Below are positions 16,460 to 24,696 of a stretch of 52,269 nt of DNA, piece by piece. Origin of the DNA: Elusimicrobiaceae bacterium (GTDB lineage: Bacteria; Elusimicrobiota; Elusimicrobia; Elusimicrobiales; Elusimicrobiaceae). The notes under the pieces were generated by a model, which was given only the letters and a program-made list of their open reading frames with translations, had not been told where the DNA came from and ran no database searches. The translations under genes were made by a program, and so were the position numbers. The stretch lies in contig JAFVWP010000052.1 of the NCBI GenBank assembly GCA_017501565.1, positions 1 to 52,269 of the forward strand, given 5' to 3'. Numbering within the stretch: position 1 is the first letter of the stretch; every line of letters starts with the position of its first letter.

Positions 16460-17377
16460 ATGACAAAACCTACCCTTTTTATTACCGCCGGAGATCCGAT
16501 GGGCATCGGACCCGAAGTATTGGTTAAAGCCTTAAAAGACGGCCGCGTTCGCCGTTTGTGCACGCCGGTCATCATCGGGGAACAAGAAACCTTGAAAAAA
16601 GCCGGGTGGAACGAAGATTTAGCACAATTAATCCCCATGGATAGCCCCTCCCCCAAACCCGCACAAATAGGCCCCAGCCAATGGGGTGGCGAAATTTCTT
16701 TTAAATCTTTACAATTGGCCTGTAAATTAGCCGCCCGACATAAAGCGGCTGTGGTAACGGCGCCCGTTTCCAAGCAGAGTTGGACTTTGGCCAAAGTACC
16801 TTTTGCCGGACATACCGAATTTTTACGCGAACACTATGGGCAAACGGCTTTGATGATGTTCGTCAGTGGCAAACTGCGTTGCGCACTTGCCAGCGAACAT
16901 TTTGCCATTGCCAATTTAACCCATGTTTTAACCAAATCCCGCATTATCAAAGCCGGAAAAGATTTCCACCAGGCATTAAAACAATTGGGCACACCTGCCC
17001 CCCACATAGCCGTAAGCGCACTTAATCCGCACGCGGGCGATAACGGCAAATTCGGGCAAGAAGAAAACAAAATCATTACACCCGCTATTAAAACCTTGCG
17101 CCAAGCCGGCATAAAAACGGAAGGTCCGTTCCCGATAGATGCTTTGTGGGATAAACACACGCAAGGAAAGTTTGACGGCATTTTGTGTATGTATCATGAC
17201 CAAGCACTTTTAGGCTTAAAACTTGCCAGCAAAGAGCCCGTCGTGCATATCACTGCCGGACTTGATTTTCTGCGGGTTTCCCCTACGCACGGCACCGCCT
17301 TTGATATTGCGGGAAAAAATCAGGCAAACCCCGCCAGCATGTTGGCCGCTTTATTATTCGCCGCAAAAAGCAAATAA
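16460..17377 (+). CDS. pdxA: 4-hydroxythreonine-4-phosphate dehydrogenase PdxA
   Basis: A 305-residue enzyme of the DXP-dependent pyridoxal phosphate pathway, oxidising 4-phosphohydroxy-threonine. Recognisable signatures are ITAGDPMGIGPEV at the N-terminus, TAPVSKQSW, the metal-binding FAGHTEFL, SALNPHAGDNGKFGQEE, MYHDQALLGLK and the C-terminal SPTHGTAFDIAGK. The length is slightly below the typical ~330. No Shine-Dalgarno sequence is present; a strong hairpin lies just upstream. It follows the parvulin gene by 53 nt. Some PdxA homologues (PdxA2) act in other pathways, so the B6 role is likely but not proven from the neighbours, which include no other pdx gene. Confidence 0.93.
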   Translation: MTKPTLFITAGDPMGIGPEVLVKALKDGRVRRLCTPVIIGEQETLKKAGWNEDLAQLIPMDSPSPKPAQIGPSQWGGEISFKSLQLACKLAARHKAAVVTAPVSKQSWTLAKVPFAGHTEFLREHYGQTALMMFVSGKLRCALASEHFAIANLTHVLTKSRIIKAGKDFHQALKQLGTPAPHIAVSALNPHAGDNGKFGQEENKIITPAIKTLRQAGIKTEGPFPIDALWDKHTQGKFDGILCMYHDQALLGLKLASKEPVVHITAGLDFLRVSPTHGTAFDIAGKNQANPASMLAALLFAAKSK

Positions 17378-17425
17378 ACCCGAATTTTTTTCTTCCCGCA
17401 AAAAGATGTCTTTCTTCTTCTAATT

Positions 17426-17434
17426 TGATAGAAT
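17426..17434 (+). promoter_or_regulatory. Extended -10 promoter of birA-oadGAB, probably leaderless
   Basis: TGA-TAGAAT ends 8 nt before the ATG at 17442. No Shine-Dalgarno sequence lies in the gap, so birA is predicted to be leaderless. Confidence 0.5.
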
Positions 17435-17441
17435 ATGGTAT

Positions 17442-18143
17442 ATGCAAATTCTTCGTTTTGACGAGCTAGACTCCACCAATGCTTACGCAAAACGCAGTTG
17501 TTCTTTATTAGCCGATAAAACCATTATTATCGCACAAAGACAATCGGCCGGCCGCGGACGGCTGGACCGAAAGTGGATTTCCCAAGAAGGCGGGCTGTAC
17601 TTTTCTCTCTTATTAAAACCTTCCTGTACCGACTTTTTGCCCAATCTCACACAGCTGATGGCTTTATGTGTGTGCGGGTCTTTGCGCAAATGGGGGGCCG
17701 ATGCCGTATTAAAATGGCCCAATGATATTTTGGTAAACCGCCAAAAAATATGCGGCATTTTAAGCGAAGCTTTATTTAGCCCAAACGGCTTGCAAGGCGT
17801 TATATTGGGGGTTGGCATTAATATCAAGCAAACAGACCTAAGCCAAGCAGGCCAACCGGCCGTTTCCTTGAAAATGCTGGGGCTGGACGCTGACGAAGAA
17901 AACTTATTAAACGATGTAATAAAACGTTTTTTTGACAACTACGAAGAAGTTTTGCAAAAAGGATTTGACGCAATACGCGCGCCTTATTTAGCCCTGTTCC
18001 CTTACCTGGGAAAACAAGTAAAGATAAAAAACGGCGCACAAGATGTAACAGGCGAAGTACAAACGATTTCCCCCGAGGGCAAATTAGTACTTAAAACCCC
18101 CGAAGGATTTATAGAAATATCAATAGGAGACATGATGGTATGA
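17442..18143 (+). CDS. birA: Biotin--protein ligase BirA (class I, no DNA-binding domain)
   Basis: A 233-residue biotin protein ligase that activates biotin to biotinyl-AMP and attaches it to a lysine in biotin carrier domains. The signature QSAGRGRLDRKW lies near residues 31-42 and WPNDILVNRQKICGIL near 90-105, with GVGINI further on. The N-terminal helix-turn-helix of E. coli BirA is absent, so this enzyme should not repress transcription. It overlaps oadG by 4 nt (ATGA), so ligase and its probable substrate subunit (OadA, Lys563) are produced together. Confidence 0.95.
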   Translation: MQILRFDELDSTNAYAKRSCSLLADKTIIIAQRQSAGRGRLDRKWISQEGGLYFSLLLKPSCTDFLPNLTQLMALCVCGSLRKWGADAVLKWPNDILVNRQKICGILSEALFSPNGLQGVILGVGINIKQTDLSQAGQPAVSLKMLGLDADEENLLNDVIKRFFDNYEEVLQKGFDAIRAPYLALFPYLGKQVKIKNGAQDVTGEVQTISPEGKLVLKTPEGFIEISIGDMMV

Positions 18144-18376
18144 ACGCAGAGAACTTAATAATGTCCAGCGTATACATCACCATTATCGGGATGCTCATCG
18201 TGTTTGTATTCCTTATCTTAACGATATGGAGTGTAAAAGCAATGAGTCTGCTGGTAAAGGTGCTGGAAAAATACTTCCCGCAAGAAGTGCCGCAACAAAA
18301 AGCGGCCGTTGGTGCGGATAACGCCTTAGTGGCTGTGGCCATTGCGGCGGCAAAAAATTTCAAGGTAAATAATTAA
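18140..18376 (+). CDS. oadG: Sodium-pumping decarboxylase gamma subunit OadG
   Basis: A 78-residue protein with one transmembrane helix (about residues 11-33, ITIIGMLIVFVFLILTIW) and a soluble tail ending in a short VAVAIAAAKNF segment, the standard layout of OAD_gamma subunits. The gamma subunit anchors the biotin-carrying alpha subunit to the membrane beta subunit. The gene is wedged between birA (4-nt overlap) and oadA (13-nt gap). Confidence 0.9.
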   Translation: MNAENLIMSSVYITIIGMLIVFVFLILTIWSVKAMSLLVKVLEKYFPQEVPQQKAAVGADNALVAVAIAAAKNFKVNN

Positions 18377-18389
18377 AAGAGGACACTAT

Positions 18390-20180
18390 ATGAAAAAAGT
18401 AAACTTTATGCTTACCGCGTTCCGTGACGGCTTTCAATCCGTTTATGGGGCACGCGTTTTAACCAAAGACTTTATGCCCGCCGTGGAAGCTGCCAGACAT
18501 GCCGGCATTAACCACATGGAATTTGGCGGCGGTGCGCGCTTTCAAGCCTTATATTTCTACTGCAATGAAAACGCCTTTGATATGATGGATACGTTCCGCA
18601 AAACCGCCGGCCCCGATGCCAACTTGCAAACCTTGGCCCGCGGTGTAAACGTGGTAGGCTTGGAAAGCCAATCTTCCGACGTTATCAAAGCCCATGCCCA
18701 ACTTTTCAAAAAACACGGCACCACCACCATTCGCAACTTTGACGCTTTGAACGATGTTAACAACTTAATCTACTCCGGTAAATGCATTCACGAAGCGGGC
18801 TTGAAACACGAAGTCTGCGTGAGCATGATGTCCTTAGCCCCCGGTTGGGACAATTCCGGCAAAATCCACAATGAAATTTTCTACGAAAAAGTATTGCGCT
18901 CCATTTTAGATGCCGGCGTGCCGTTTGATTCCGTCTGCTTCAAAGACGCTTCCGGTACTTCTACCCCGGTCACCGTCGGCCGCACGATTGCCATGGCCCG
19001 CAAACTTCTGCCCGAAGGCACCAAAATTGTTTTCCACACGCACGAAACCGCCGGTAACGCCATTGCCTGCTGTTTAGCCGCTATTGAAAACGGCGCCGAC
19101 TCTTTAGACTTGTCCATGCAACCCGTTTCCGGCGGCACCTGCCAACCGGACATCTTGACCATGTGGCACGCCTTGCGCGGTAGCGAATACACCTTGGATA
19201 TTGACCCGAAGAAAATCCAAGAAGCTGAAAACGTATTCTGCGATTGCATGAAAGACTATTTCTTGCCGCCCGAAGCCACCAAAGTTAACCCGATTATTCC
19301 GTTCTCTCCCTTGCCGGGCGGTGCTTTGACGGCCAATACGCAAATGATGCGCGATAACGGCACTTTTGACAAATTCCCCCAAGTGGTAGAAGCCATGGGC
19401 GAATGTGTGAAATTGGGCGGATTCGGTACGTCCGTAACCCCTGTTTCCCAATTCTACTTCCAACAAGCCTATGCCAACGTTATGTTCGGCCCCTGGAAGA
19501 AAATCACCGATGGTTACGGCAAAATGGTCTTGGGCTATTTCGGCAAAACCCCGGTGGAACCCGATGCCAATGTGGTCAAAATCGCCGCAGAACAATTGGG
19601 CTTAGAACCCACCACCAAAACTCCGCTTGAGCTCAACGATGCCAACCCGAAAAAAGGCCTTAAAGTGGCAGAAGAAAAACTCAAAGAAGCCGGCTTGCCC
19701 GTCAACGAAGAAAACACTTTCATCGTGGCTACCTGTGGCGATAAAGGCTTGATGTATTTAAAAGGCGAAGCCAAAGTAAACGGCGTGCGCAAAGTAGAAG
19801 CCAAAGCCGCCGCCGCTACGGGCGATGCTTGCAAAGTAACCATTGAAGGCAAAGATTACAATGTCAGCTTTGAAGGAGACAATGTAGCCGTCGTTAACGG
19901 CAAACGCTACACCATCGGTGTAGGCGCTGCCGATGCCAAAGCCGCGGCTAAACCGGCCGCTGCCGGCGCGGGTGCTACATTAGCCGCTCCTATGCCGGGT
20001 GCAGTGCTCCGTTTCTCTGTCAAAGACGGCGAATCCGTATCCGAAGGCCAAGAAGTATTGGTCTTGGAAGCGATGAAAATGGAAACCCCTGTCAGCGCTC
20101 CTGCTGCCGGAACCATTCATTTCTTAGTCAAACAAGGCGACCAAGTGCAAACCGGTCATGCCTTGGCGGAAATCAAATAA
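18390..20180 (+). CDS. oadA: Sodium-pumping decarboxylase alpha subunit (OadA-like carboxyltransferase with biotin domain)
   Basis: A 596-residue protein with an N-terminal carboxyltransferase TIM barrel (about 1-300), a PYC/OADA helper region (to about 460), an Ala/Pro linker and a C-terminal biotinyl domain. The biotin acceptor is Lys563 in EAMKMETP. Metal and catalytic elements remain: RDGFQS near residue 12, Lys in CFKDASGTSTP and HTHETAG. These differ from the usual LRDAHQS and HCHATTG of Klebsiella OadA, so this is a divergent subfamily. The enzyme transfers CO2 from a 2-oxoacid (probably oxaloacetate) to biotin. AGAGGA precedes the ATG. It is expected to be biotinylated by the co-encoded BirA. 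Confidence 0.9.
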   Translation: MKKVNFMLTAFRDGFQSVYGARVLTKDFMPAVEAARHAGINHMEFGGGARFQALYFYCNENAFDMMDTFRKTAGPDANLQTLARGVNVVGLESQSSDVIKAHAQLFKKHGTTTIRNFDALNDVNNLIYSGKCIHEAGLKHEVCVSMMSLAPGWDNSGKIHNEIFYEKVLRSILDAGVPFDSVCFKDASGTSTPVTVGRTIAMARKLLPEGTKIVFHTHETAGNAIACCLAAIENGADSLDLSMQPVSGGTCQPDILTMWHALRGSEYTLDIDPKKIQEAENVFCDCMKDYFLPPEATKVNPIIPFSPLPGGALTANTQMMRDNGTFDKFPQVVEAMGECVKLGGFGTSVTPVSQFYFQQAYANVMFGPWKKITDGYGKMVLGYFGKTPVEPDANVVKIAAEQLGLEPTTKTPLELNDANPKKGLKVAEEKLKEAGLPVNEENTFIVATCGDKGLMYLKGEAKVNGVRKVEAKAAAATGDACKVTIEGKDYNVSFEGDNVAVVNGKRYTIGVGAADAKAAAKPAAAGAGATLAAPMPGAVLRFSVKDGESVSEGQEVLVLEAMKMETPVSAPAAGTIHFLVKQGDQVQTGHALAEIK

Positions 20181-20192
20181 GAGAGGCGTGCT

Positions 20193-21359
20193 ATGGATTT
20201 AATGCAAGCATTTTCTCAAATATGGAATACCACCGGTATCGCCATGATTTGCTGGCAACAGGTGGTCATGATTGCCGTATGTTGCTTCCTATTGTGGCTG
20301 GGTATTAAAAAGCAGTTTGAACCGCTCTTGTTAATCCCCATCGCTTTTGGCGGAATACTAGCCAATATCCCCATGCTTGCCGGCGAAGAAATTGCCGGCC
20401 CCAATGGCTTTTTAGGCATTGTGTTTAATTTCGGTATCAATTCCGGCTTGTTCCCGCTGTTTATCTTTATGGCAGTGGGTGCCATGACGGACTTTGGTCC
20501 CTTAATTGCCAACCCGAAAATGGCAATCTTGGGCGGTGCGGCGCAGTTTGGCATTTTTGCCACGCTCATCGGCGCCGTTGCATTGGGATATATTTATATA
20601 GGTGACAAACAACTTTTCGCCTTTGGCCTTAAAGAAGCGGCCTCTATCGGTATTATCGGCGGTGCTGACGGCCCGACGTCCATTTACCTGACCTCGCGCT
20701 TGGCTCCGCATTTGCTGGGCTCTATCGCGGTAGCGGCCTACTCTTATATGGCCTTGGTGCCCGTCATTCAACCGCCTATCATGAAGCTTCTCACCACCGC
20801 AGAAGAACGAAAAATCCGCATGACGCAACAGCGCCCTGTGTCCAAACGCGAAAGAATCCTTTTCCCGTTGGTCATTTTGCTTCTTTGTGCTTTCTTGTTG
20901 CCTTCTGCCGCTCCGTTAATCGGTGCGTTAACGTTTGGTAACTTAGTCAAAGAATCCGGCGTAGCGGAAAGATTGTCCAAAACCTTGCAAAACGAATTCT
21001 GCAATATCGTTACCATTTTGCTCGGTTTGTCCGTAGGTTCCAAATTGCAATATGATAAATTCTTGGTAACCGAAACCTTGGGTATTTTGGTGCTGGGTAT
21101 CATTGCTTTCTCCGTAGCTACCGCTTCCGGTGTGCTTTTGGCCAAGCTCATGAACTGCTTTAGCAAAACCAAAATCAACCCGCTTATCGGTTCTGCCGGG
21201 GTGTCTGCTGTACCGATGGCAGCCCGCGTATCCAACAAAGTCGGTTTGGAATATGACAAAAACAACTATCTGTTGATGCACGCCATGGGCCCGAACGTGG
21301 CCGGCGTAATCGGCAGTGCCGTAGCGGCCGGTATACTCTTGGCCTTGCTGGGTAAATAA
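20193..21359 (+). CDS. oadB: Sodium-pumping decarboxylase beta subunit OadB
   Basis: A 388-residue polytopic membrane protein. [17 protein letters not shown] and [19 protein letters not shown] are hallmark segments of OadB/MmdB/GcdB, which decarboxylate carboxybiotin and export Na+ ions. It is slightly shorter than average (about 400-430 residues). The ribosome-binding site is GAGAGGCG. It ends the birA-oadG-oadA-oadB operon at a strong terminator. With OadA and OadG it would form a primary sodium pump conserving decarboxylation energy in fermentation. The beta subunit does not distinguish oxaloacetate from methylmalonyl-CoA or glutaconyl-CoA systems. Confidence 0.95.
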   Translation: MDLMQAFSQIWNTTGIAMICWQQVVMIAVCCFLLWLGIKKQFEPLLLIPIAFGGILANIPMLAGEEIAGPNGFLGIVFNFGINSGLFPLFIFMAVGAMTDFGPLIANPKMAILGGAAQFGIFATLIGAVALGYIYIGDKQLFAFGLKEAASIGIIGGADGPTSIYLTSRLAPHLLGSIAVAAYSYMALVPVIQPPIMKLLTTAEERKIRMTQQRPVSKRERILFPLVILLLCAFLLPSAAPLIGALTFGNLVKESGVAERLSKTLQNEFCNIVTILLGLSVGSKLQYDKFLVTETLGILVLGIIAFSVATASGVLLAKLMNCFSKTKINPLIGSAGVSAVPMAARVSNKVGLEYDKNNYLLMHAMGPNVAGVIGSAVAAGILLALLGK

Positions 21360-21374
21360 GATTGTTTTAAATCT

Positions 21375-21406
21375 AAAACCCCCGCTCTAATGAGCGGGGG
21401 TTTTTT
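21375..21406 (+). terminator. Intrinsic terminator after oadB
   Basis: 13-bp perfect stem AAAACCCCCGCTC / GAGCGGGGGTTTT with a TAAT loop, followed by further T residues. It lies between convergent oadB and nth and could work in both directions. Confidence 0.93.
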
Positions 21407-21423
21407 AATGAATGAAAGAAATT

Positions 21424-22062
21424 TTACTTCACGCCATTTTTAGGGCACCACGGCGCTAACGGACACGCCGCACAATTCGGCTTACGCGCGGGGCAATAAC
21501 TGCGACCATGCAAAATAAGCGCAATACCAATCCATTGCCACTTATCTTTATCAATCAGCTTTATTAAATCTTGCTCAATTTTCACAGGGTCGGTCTGGCG
21601 CGTGAATCCCAACCGAAAAGAAAGACGCTTTACGTGTGTATCCACCACCACCCCTTCGGGTTTATTAAAATAATCACCCAAGAGCACATTGGCCGTTTTG
21701 CGGGCTACGCCGCGCAAAGTCAAAAGCTCTGCCATGGTTTGCGGCACTTGAGCGCCATATACTTCACAAATACGTTTGGAGCTTTCTATTAAAGACAAAG
21801 CTTTGCTGTGATAAAAACCCGCCGAATGGATAATTTTTTCCACGTCTTGAATATCTGCCGCGGCCAAATCTTGCGCGGTGGGATAGGCTTTAAATAAATG
21901 CGGCGTAATTTGATTGACACGTTCATCGGTGCATTGGGCTGATAAAATAACCGCCATCAAAAGTTCCCACGCATTCTTGTGATGCAAAGGAATAATCACT
22001 TTCGGATAAAGTTTTTTTAACTCGGCTAAAACAGGGGCTAAATCTTTCTTTTTAATCAGCAT
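21424..22062 (-). CDS. nth: Endonuclease III
   Basis: A 212-residue DNA glycosylase/AP lyase of base-excision repair. The helix-hairpin-helix LRGVARKTANVLL contains the catalytic Lys, VVDTHVKRLSFRLG contains the catalytic Asp, and C-terminal CPARKPNCAACPLAPWC binds a [4Fe-4S] cluster with the canonical CX6CX2CX5C spacing. The ATG at 22062 is preferred to the GTG at 22074 because the GTGGAGAA stretch then serves as ribosome-binding site. It overlaps the upstream znuB-like gene by 11 nt, so it is at the end of the metal-transport operon. Confidence 0.96.
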   Translation of the reverse strand: MLIKKKDLAPVLAELKKLYPKVIIPLHHKNAWELLMAVILSAQCTDERVNQITPHLFKAYPTAQDLAAADIQDVEKIIHSAGFYHSKALSLIESSKRICEVYGAQVPQTMAELLTLRGVARKTANVLLGDYFNKPEGVVVDTHVKRLSFRLGFTRQTDPVKIEQDLIKLIDKDKWQWIGIALILHGRSYCPARKPNCAACPLAPWCPKNGVK

Positions 22063-22888
22063 TTTCTTCTCCACTTTTTAAAAAATGACCTAAACGAGAA
22101 AATAAATACGCCGCCAACAAGAAAAATATATTTACCAGAATAATCGTCGCGCCTGACGGAATATTAAACACAAAAGATAAAAACACCCCGCTCCAAACAC
22201 TCACTAGCGCCACCGCGGCGGACAAACACAAAACTTGCTTAAACGTACGCGCAAGCAACAAGGCCGTTACAGGCGGCAAAATCAAAAAAGCGGAAATTAA
22301 AAAAATCCCCACCACCTTAAACGCCAACACTACCGCTACCGATGTAAAAACAATCAAGCAAGCATTCAAACGTTTTACAGCAATGCCGCGCGTATGGGCA
22401 AAGGCTTCATCAAAGCTGGCGGCCAATAAGTCCCGATAAAACAGCAAAAGAAAAAGTAATAAAGCGGTCCACAAAGCCGCACACCAAAACACTTCCACCC
22501 GCCCCACACTTAAAATACTGCCGAATAAGAAGCCAAACAAATCCGCATTAAACCCGCCGGCCAAAGCGGTAATCAAAATCCCCAAGGCCAAACCGCCGGC
22601 ACTGACAATGCCGATAGCGGCATCGCCGTATATTTTAATTTTATCCATAATTTTTAAAATACCCAAAGAGGACAAAAGCACCACCGGCACCGACATATAC
22701 AAAGGACTCGTTTGCGTTAATAAACCAAGAGCCACACCTGTTAAGCATACGTGGCTTAAGCCGTCTCCGATTAAAGAAAGCCTTTTAAGCACCAAAAAAA
22801 CACCCAACACCGCGCACACCAATGCCACCAAAGACCCGGCCAGCAGTCCGCGTTGCACAAAACCATAACTTAAAAATTCGCTAATCAT
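22052..22888 (-). CDS. znuB: Zn/Mn-type ABC transporter permease (ZnuB family)
   Basis: A 278-residue integral membrane protein with about eight hydrophobic segments. The segment LSLIGDGLSHVCLTGVALG near the N-terminus and the central GILITALAGGFNADLFGFLFGSIL match the ABC-3 permease family of zinc and manganese importers. The long upstream open frame to 22978 is rejected: the ATG at 22888 has a CGGGGGG purine-rich site before it and overlaps the ATPase stop by 8 nt. It works with the ATPase and binding protein encoded upstream. Whether the metal is Zn or Mn cannot be decided from the sequence. Confidence 0.92.
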   Translation of the reverse strand: MISEFLSYGFVQRGLLAGSLVALVCAVLGVFLVLKRLSLIGDGLSHVCLTGVALGLLTQTSPLYMSVPVVLLSSLGILKIMDKIKIYGDAAIGIVSAGGLALGILITALAGGFNADLFGFLFGSILSVGRVEVFWCAALWTALLLFLLLFYRDLLAASFDEAFAHTRGIAVKRLNACLIVFTSVAVVLAFKVVGIFLISAFLILPPVTALLLARTFKQVLCLSAAVALVSVWSGVFLSFVFNIPSGATIILVNIFFLLAAYLFSRLGHFLKSGEENAD

Positions 22889-23690
22889 GTTTTCCCCCCG
22901 CCTGCGGGCCATGTTCACAACTGCACCCCAACGGACAATGCCCCTGATTATGCAAATGATCAATGGTATGTTGGGCAAAGCGGCCTAGTTTTTCTGCCAC
23001 TTTTTGAGAACGACAAAACGCCTCTTTATCTCCGTAAAAAACCAACTCTTTATCTACATACATAAATTTGGAAATATATTTGCCCACTTCGCTGGTATCA
23101 TGCGTAATCAGCAAAATCGTAACGCCCTGTTTTTGGTTTAACTCGCCCAAGAGTCCAAAAAACATATCCCGGCTGGCGGCGTCCAAGGCAGAAGATGGTT
23201 CGTCCAAAATCAACAATTGCGGACGGCTGACCAAGGCTCGGGCCAATAGAACGCGTTGTTGTTGCCCAACCGATAAATGACCGAAAATACGTTTTGCCAA
23301 GTCCAGGGTATGTGTCAAAGATAAGGCATGATATACTTTTTGCAAATTTTCGGCAGTGGCTTCTTTATGGGCCGCATCAAAACTTAACCCCATTAAAACT
23401 ACTTCTTCTACGGAAATGGGGAAACGGCTTTGGGCTAAAGTAGTTTTTTGTGCCAAATATCCCACTTTTTGCCAATCCTTAAACCGCTCCACCGGAGTAG
23501 AAAACAAACACATTTCTCCCTTGCCTTTTTCCAAACCCAAAATCAGCTTTAACAGCGTGGTTTTGCCGCCGCCATTAGGGCCGATAACGCCCACATAGTC
23601 GCCTTTTTGCACCTCAAAACAAATATCTTTCAATACCTGGGTATGGGTATATTTAAAACATACGTTACGGGCGGTTATAATGCTGGGCAT
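22881..23690 (-). CDS. znuC: Zn/Mn-type ABC transporter ATPase (ZnuC family) with His/Cys-rich tail
   Basis: A 269-residue ABC ATPase. Walker A is GPNGGGKTTLL (about residues 37-47), the Q-loop is GYLAQKT, the signature motif is LSVGQQQRVLLARAL and Walker B is LLILDEPSSALD. The C-terminal ~30 residues are unusual: several His and three Cys occur within HTIDHLHNQGHCPLGC and the following CEHG, a plausible metal-binding tail. It overlaps the binding-protein gene by 16 nt and the permease gene by 8 nt, forming a tight znuA-znuC-znuB operon. Confidence 0.93.
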   Translation of the reverse strand: MPSIITARNVCFKYTHTQVLKDICFEVQKGDYVGVIGPNGGGKTTLLKLILGLEKGKGEMCLFSTPVERFKDWQKVGYLAQKTTLAQSRFPISVEEVVLMGLSFDAAHKEATAENLQKVYHALSLTHTLDLAKRIFGHLSVGQQQRVLLARALVSRPQLLILDEPSSALDAASRDMFFGLLGELNQKQGVTILLITHDTSEVGKYISKFMYVDKELVFYGDKEAFCRSQKVAEKLGRFAQHTIDHLHNQGHCPLGCSCEHGPQAGGKHD

Positions 23691-24577
23691 ACAAGTCCTT
23701 TTTGTAAGTTTTCTAAGTTTTGACGCATAAAATCCTGATAAGTTTTGCCTTGTTCAAAATCGGTCTTGCTGACACCCTGTATCGTATAAAGCGGCAAAAT
23801 CTGCACGCCTGTTTCTGCCGAAACCATTTGCGCCAAATCCGGTGCCAACAATTCTTCGGTAAACACGGCGGATACTTTTTGGTTTTTAATCATTTTTACC
23901 AAGGCCGCCATTTTTTTGACCGAATGCTCGCTTTGGTGGGAAGTGCCCGTCAAGGCATGAAAATTTAAATGATAATCCCGCGCTAAAGCCCCAAAAGCCA
24001 AATGGCCCACGTGCACCATTTCTTTGGTTTGGCAAGCAGATAAACCTTGCTTAAAATCCTGATGCAGTTGCTCTATTTCTTTTTCAAATTTTTTTAAATT
24101 TTTCCGGTAATAAGCTTTATTTTGCGGGTCTAAAGTCACCAATGCTTTTTCTATTTCTTTCGCCATCGCCAGCGCCCCGTAAGGGCTGATCCATACATGC
24201 GGGTCTTCCCCTTCGTACACAGGCCCGGCCGCCAAAGAGGGAACATCGGCCAAACCTTTTAAAATTTCTTTTACCCACGGCTCCAGCTCCGCTGATACAT
24301 ACACCAATAAATCCGCTTCGCTGATGCGGATAATCGTGCCCGGCGTAGGCTCAAAATGATGCGGCTCCGTCCCCGGCGGGACCAATTGGGTAACGGCTAT
24401 TTTATCCCCCCCGATGCTGCGAAGTAAATCATACACCACGTAACCGGAAGCCACAATTTGCTTTTTCTCTGCCGCTTGGGCCGAATGTTTTACTTTTTCA
24501 TTTTCTTGTCCCAACCACCAAAATCCGAAAACCGCCAAACTTGCCAACAGCAAAAAAGCATAAATTCCTTTCTTCAT
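23675..24577 (-). CDS. znuA: Zn/Mn-type metal-binding protein (ZnuA family)
   Basis: A 300-residue periplasmic or membrane-anchored solute-binding protein. The N-terminal hydrophobic segment (about residues 5-20, ending FWWLG) is a signal anchor or signal peptide. Likely metal ligands lie in EPHHFEPTP, the His of VHVGHLAFGAL, and acidic residues toward the C-terminus. The His-rich loop of E. coli ZnuA is absent, which leaves manganese as an option. The ATG at 24577 is preferred to 24601 because AGAGG lies just upstream and the signal sequence starts MKKG. It is first in the operon, with a candidate TATATT -10 about 40 nt upstream. I saw no clear Zur-type operator. Confidence 0.92.
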   Translation of the reverse strand: MKKGIYAFLLLASLAVFGFWWLGQENEKVKHSAQAAEKKQIVASGYVVYDLLRSIGGDKIAVTQLVPPGTEPHHFEPTPGTIIRISEADLLVYVSAELEPWVKEILKGLADVPSLAAGPVYEGEDPHVWISPYGALAMAKEIEKALVTLDPQNKAYYRKNLKKFEKEIEQLHQDFKQGLSACQTKEMVHVGHLAFGALARDYHLNFHALTGTSHQSEHSVKKMAALVKMIKNQKVSAVFTEELLAPDLAQMVSAETGVQILPLYTIQGVSKTDFEQGKTYQDFMRQNLENLQKGLVCPAL

Positions 24578-24647
24578 AAAACCTCTTTTTATCCGAAACA
24601 ATTTAATATACGCCTATTTTATCATTTTACTTTTATCTCTTGAACAC

Positions 24648-24681
24648 AAAAAAATGCGCTCCCCAAAAAGAGAGCGCATTT
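24648..24681 (-). terminator. Intrinsic terminator after kbl
   Basis: 10-bp perfect stem AAATGCGCTC / GAGCGCATTT (24652-24681) with seven T residues on the minus strand. It ends the tdh-kbl operon before the metal-transport operon. Confidence 0.9.
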
Positions 24682-24696
24682 TCGGTAAACTGGGTT

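Noticed and set aside
22889-22978. 30-residue N-terminal extension of the ZnuB-like permease
   Set aside because: The extension overlaps the ATPase gene deeply; the ATG at 22888 has a purine-rich site and the family's normal start.
24578-24647. Zur- or MntR-type operator upstream of the metal transporter operon
   Set aside because: No clear match to known palindromes; only AT-rich sequence with a possible TATATT box was seen.
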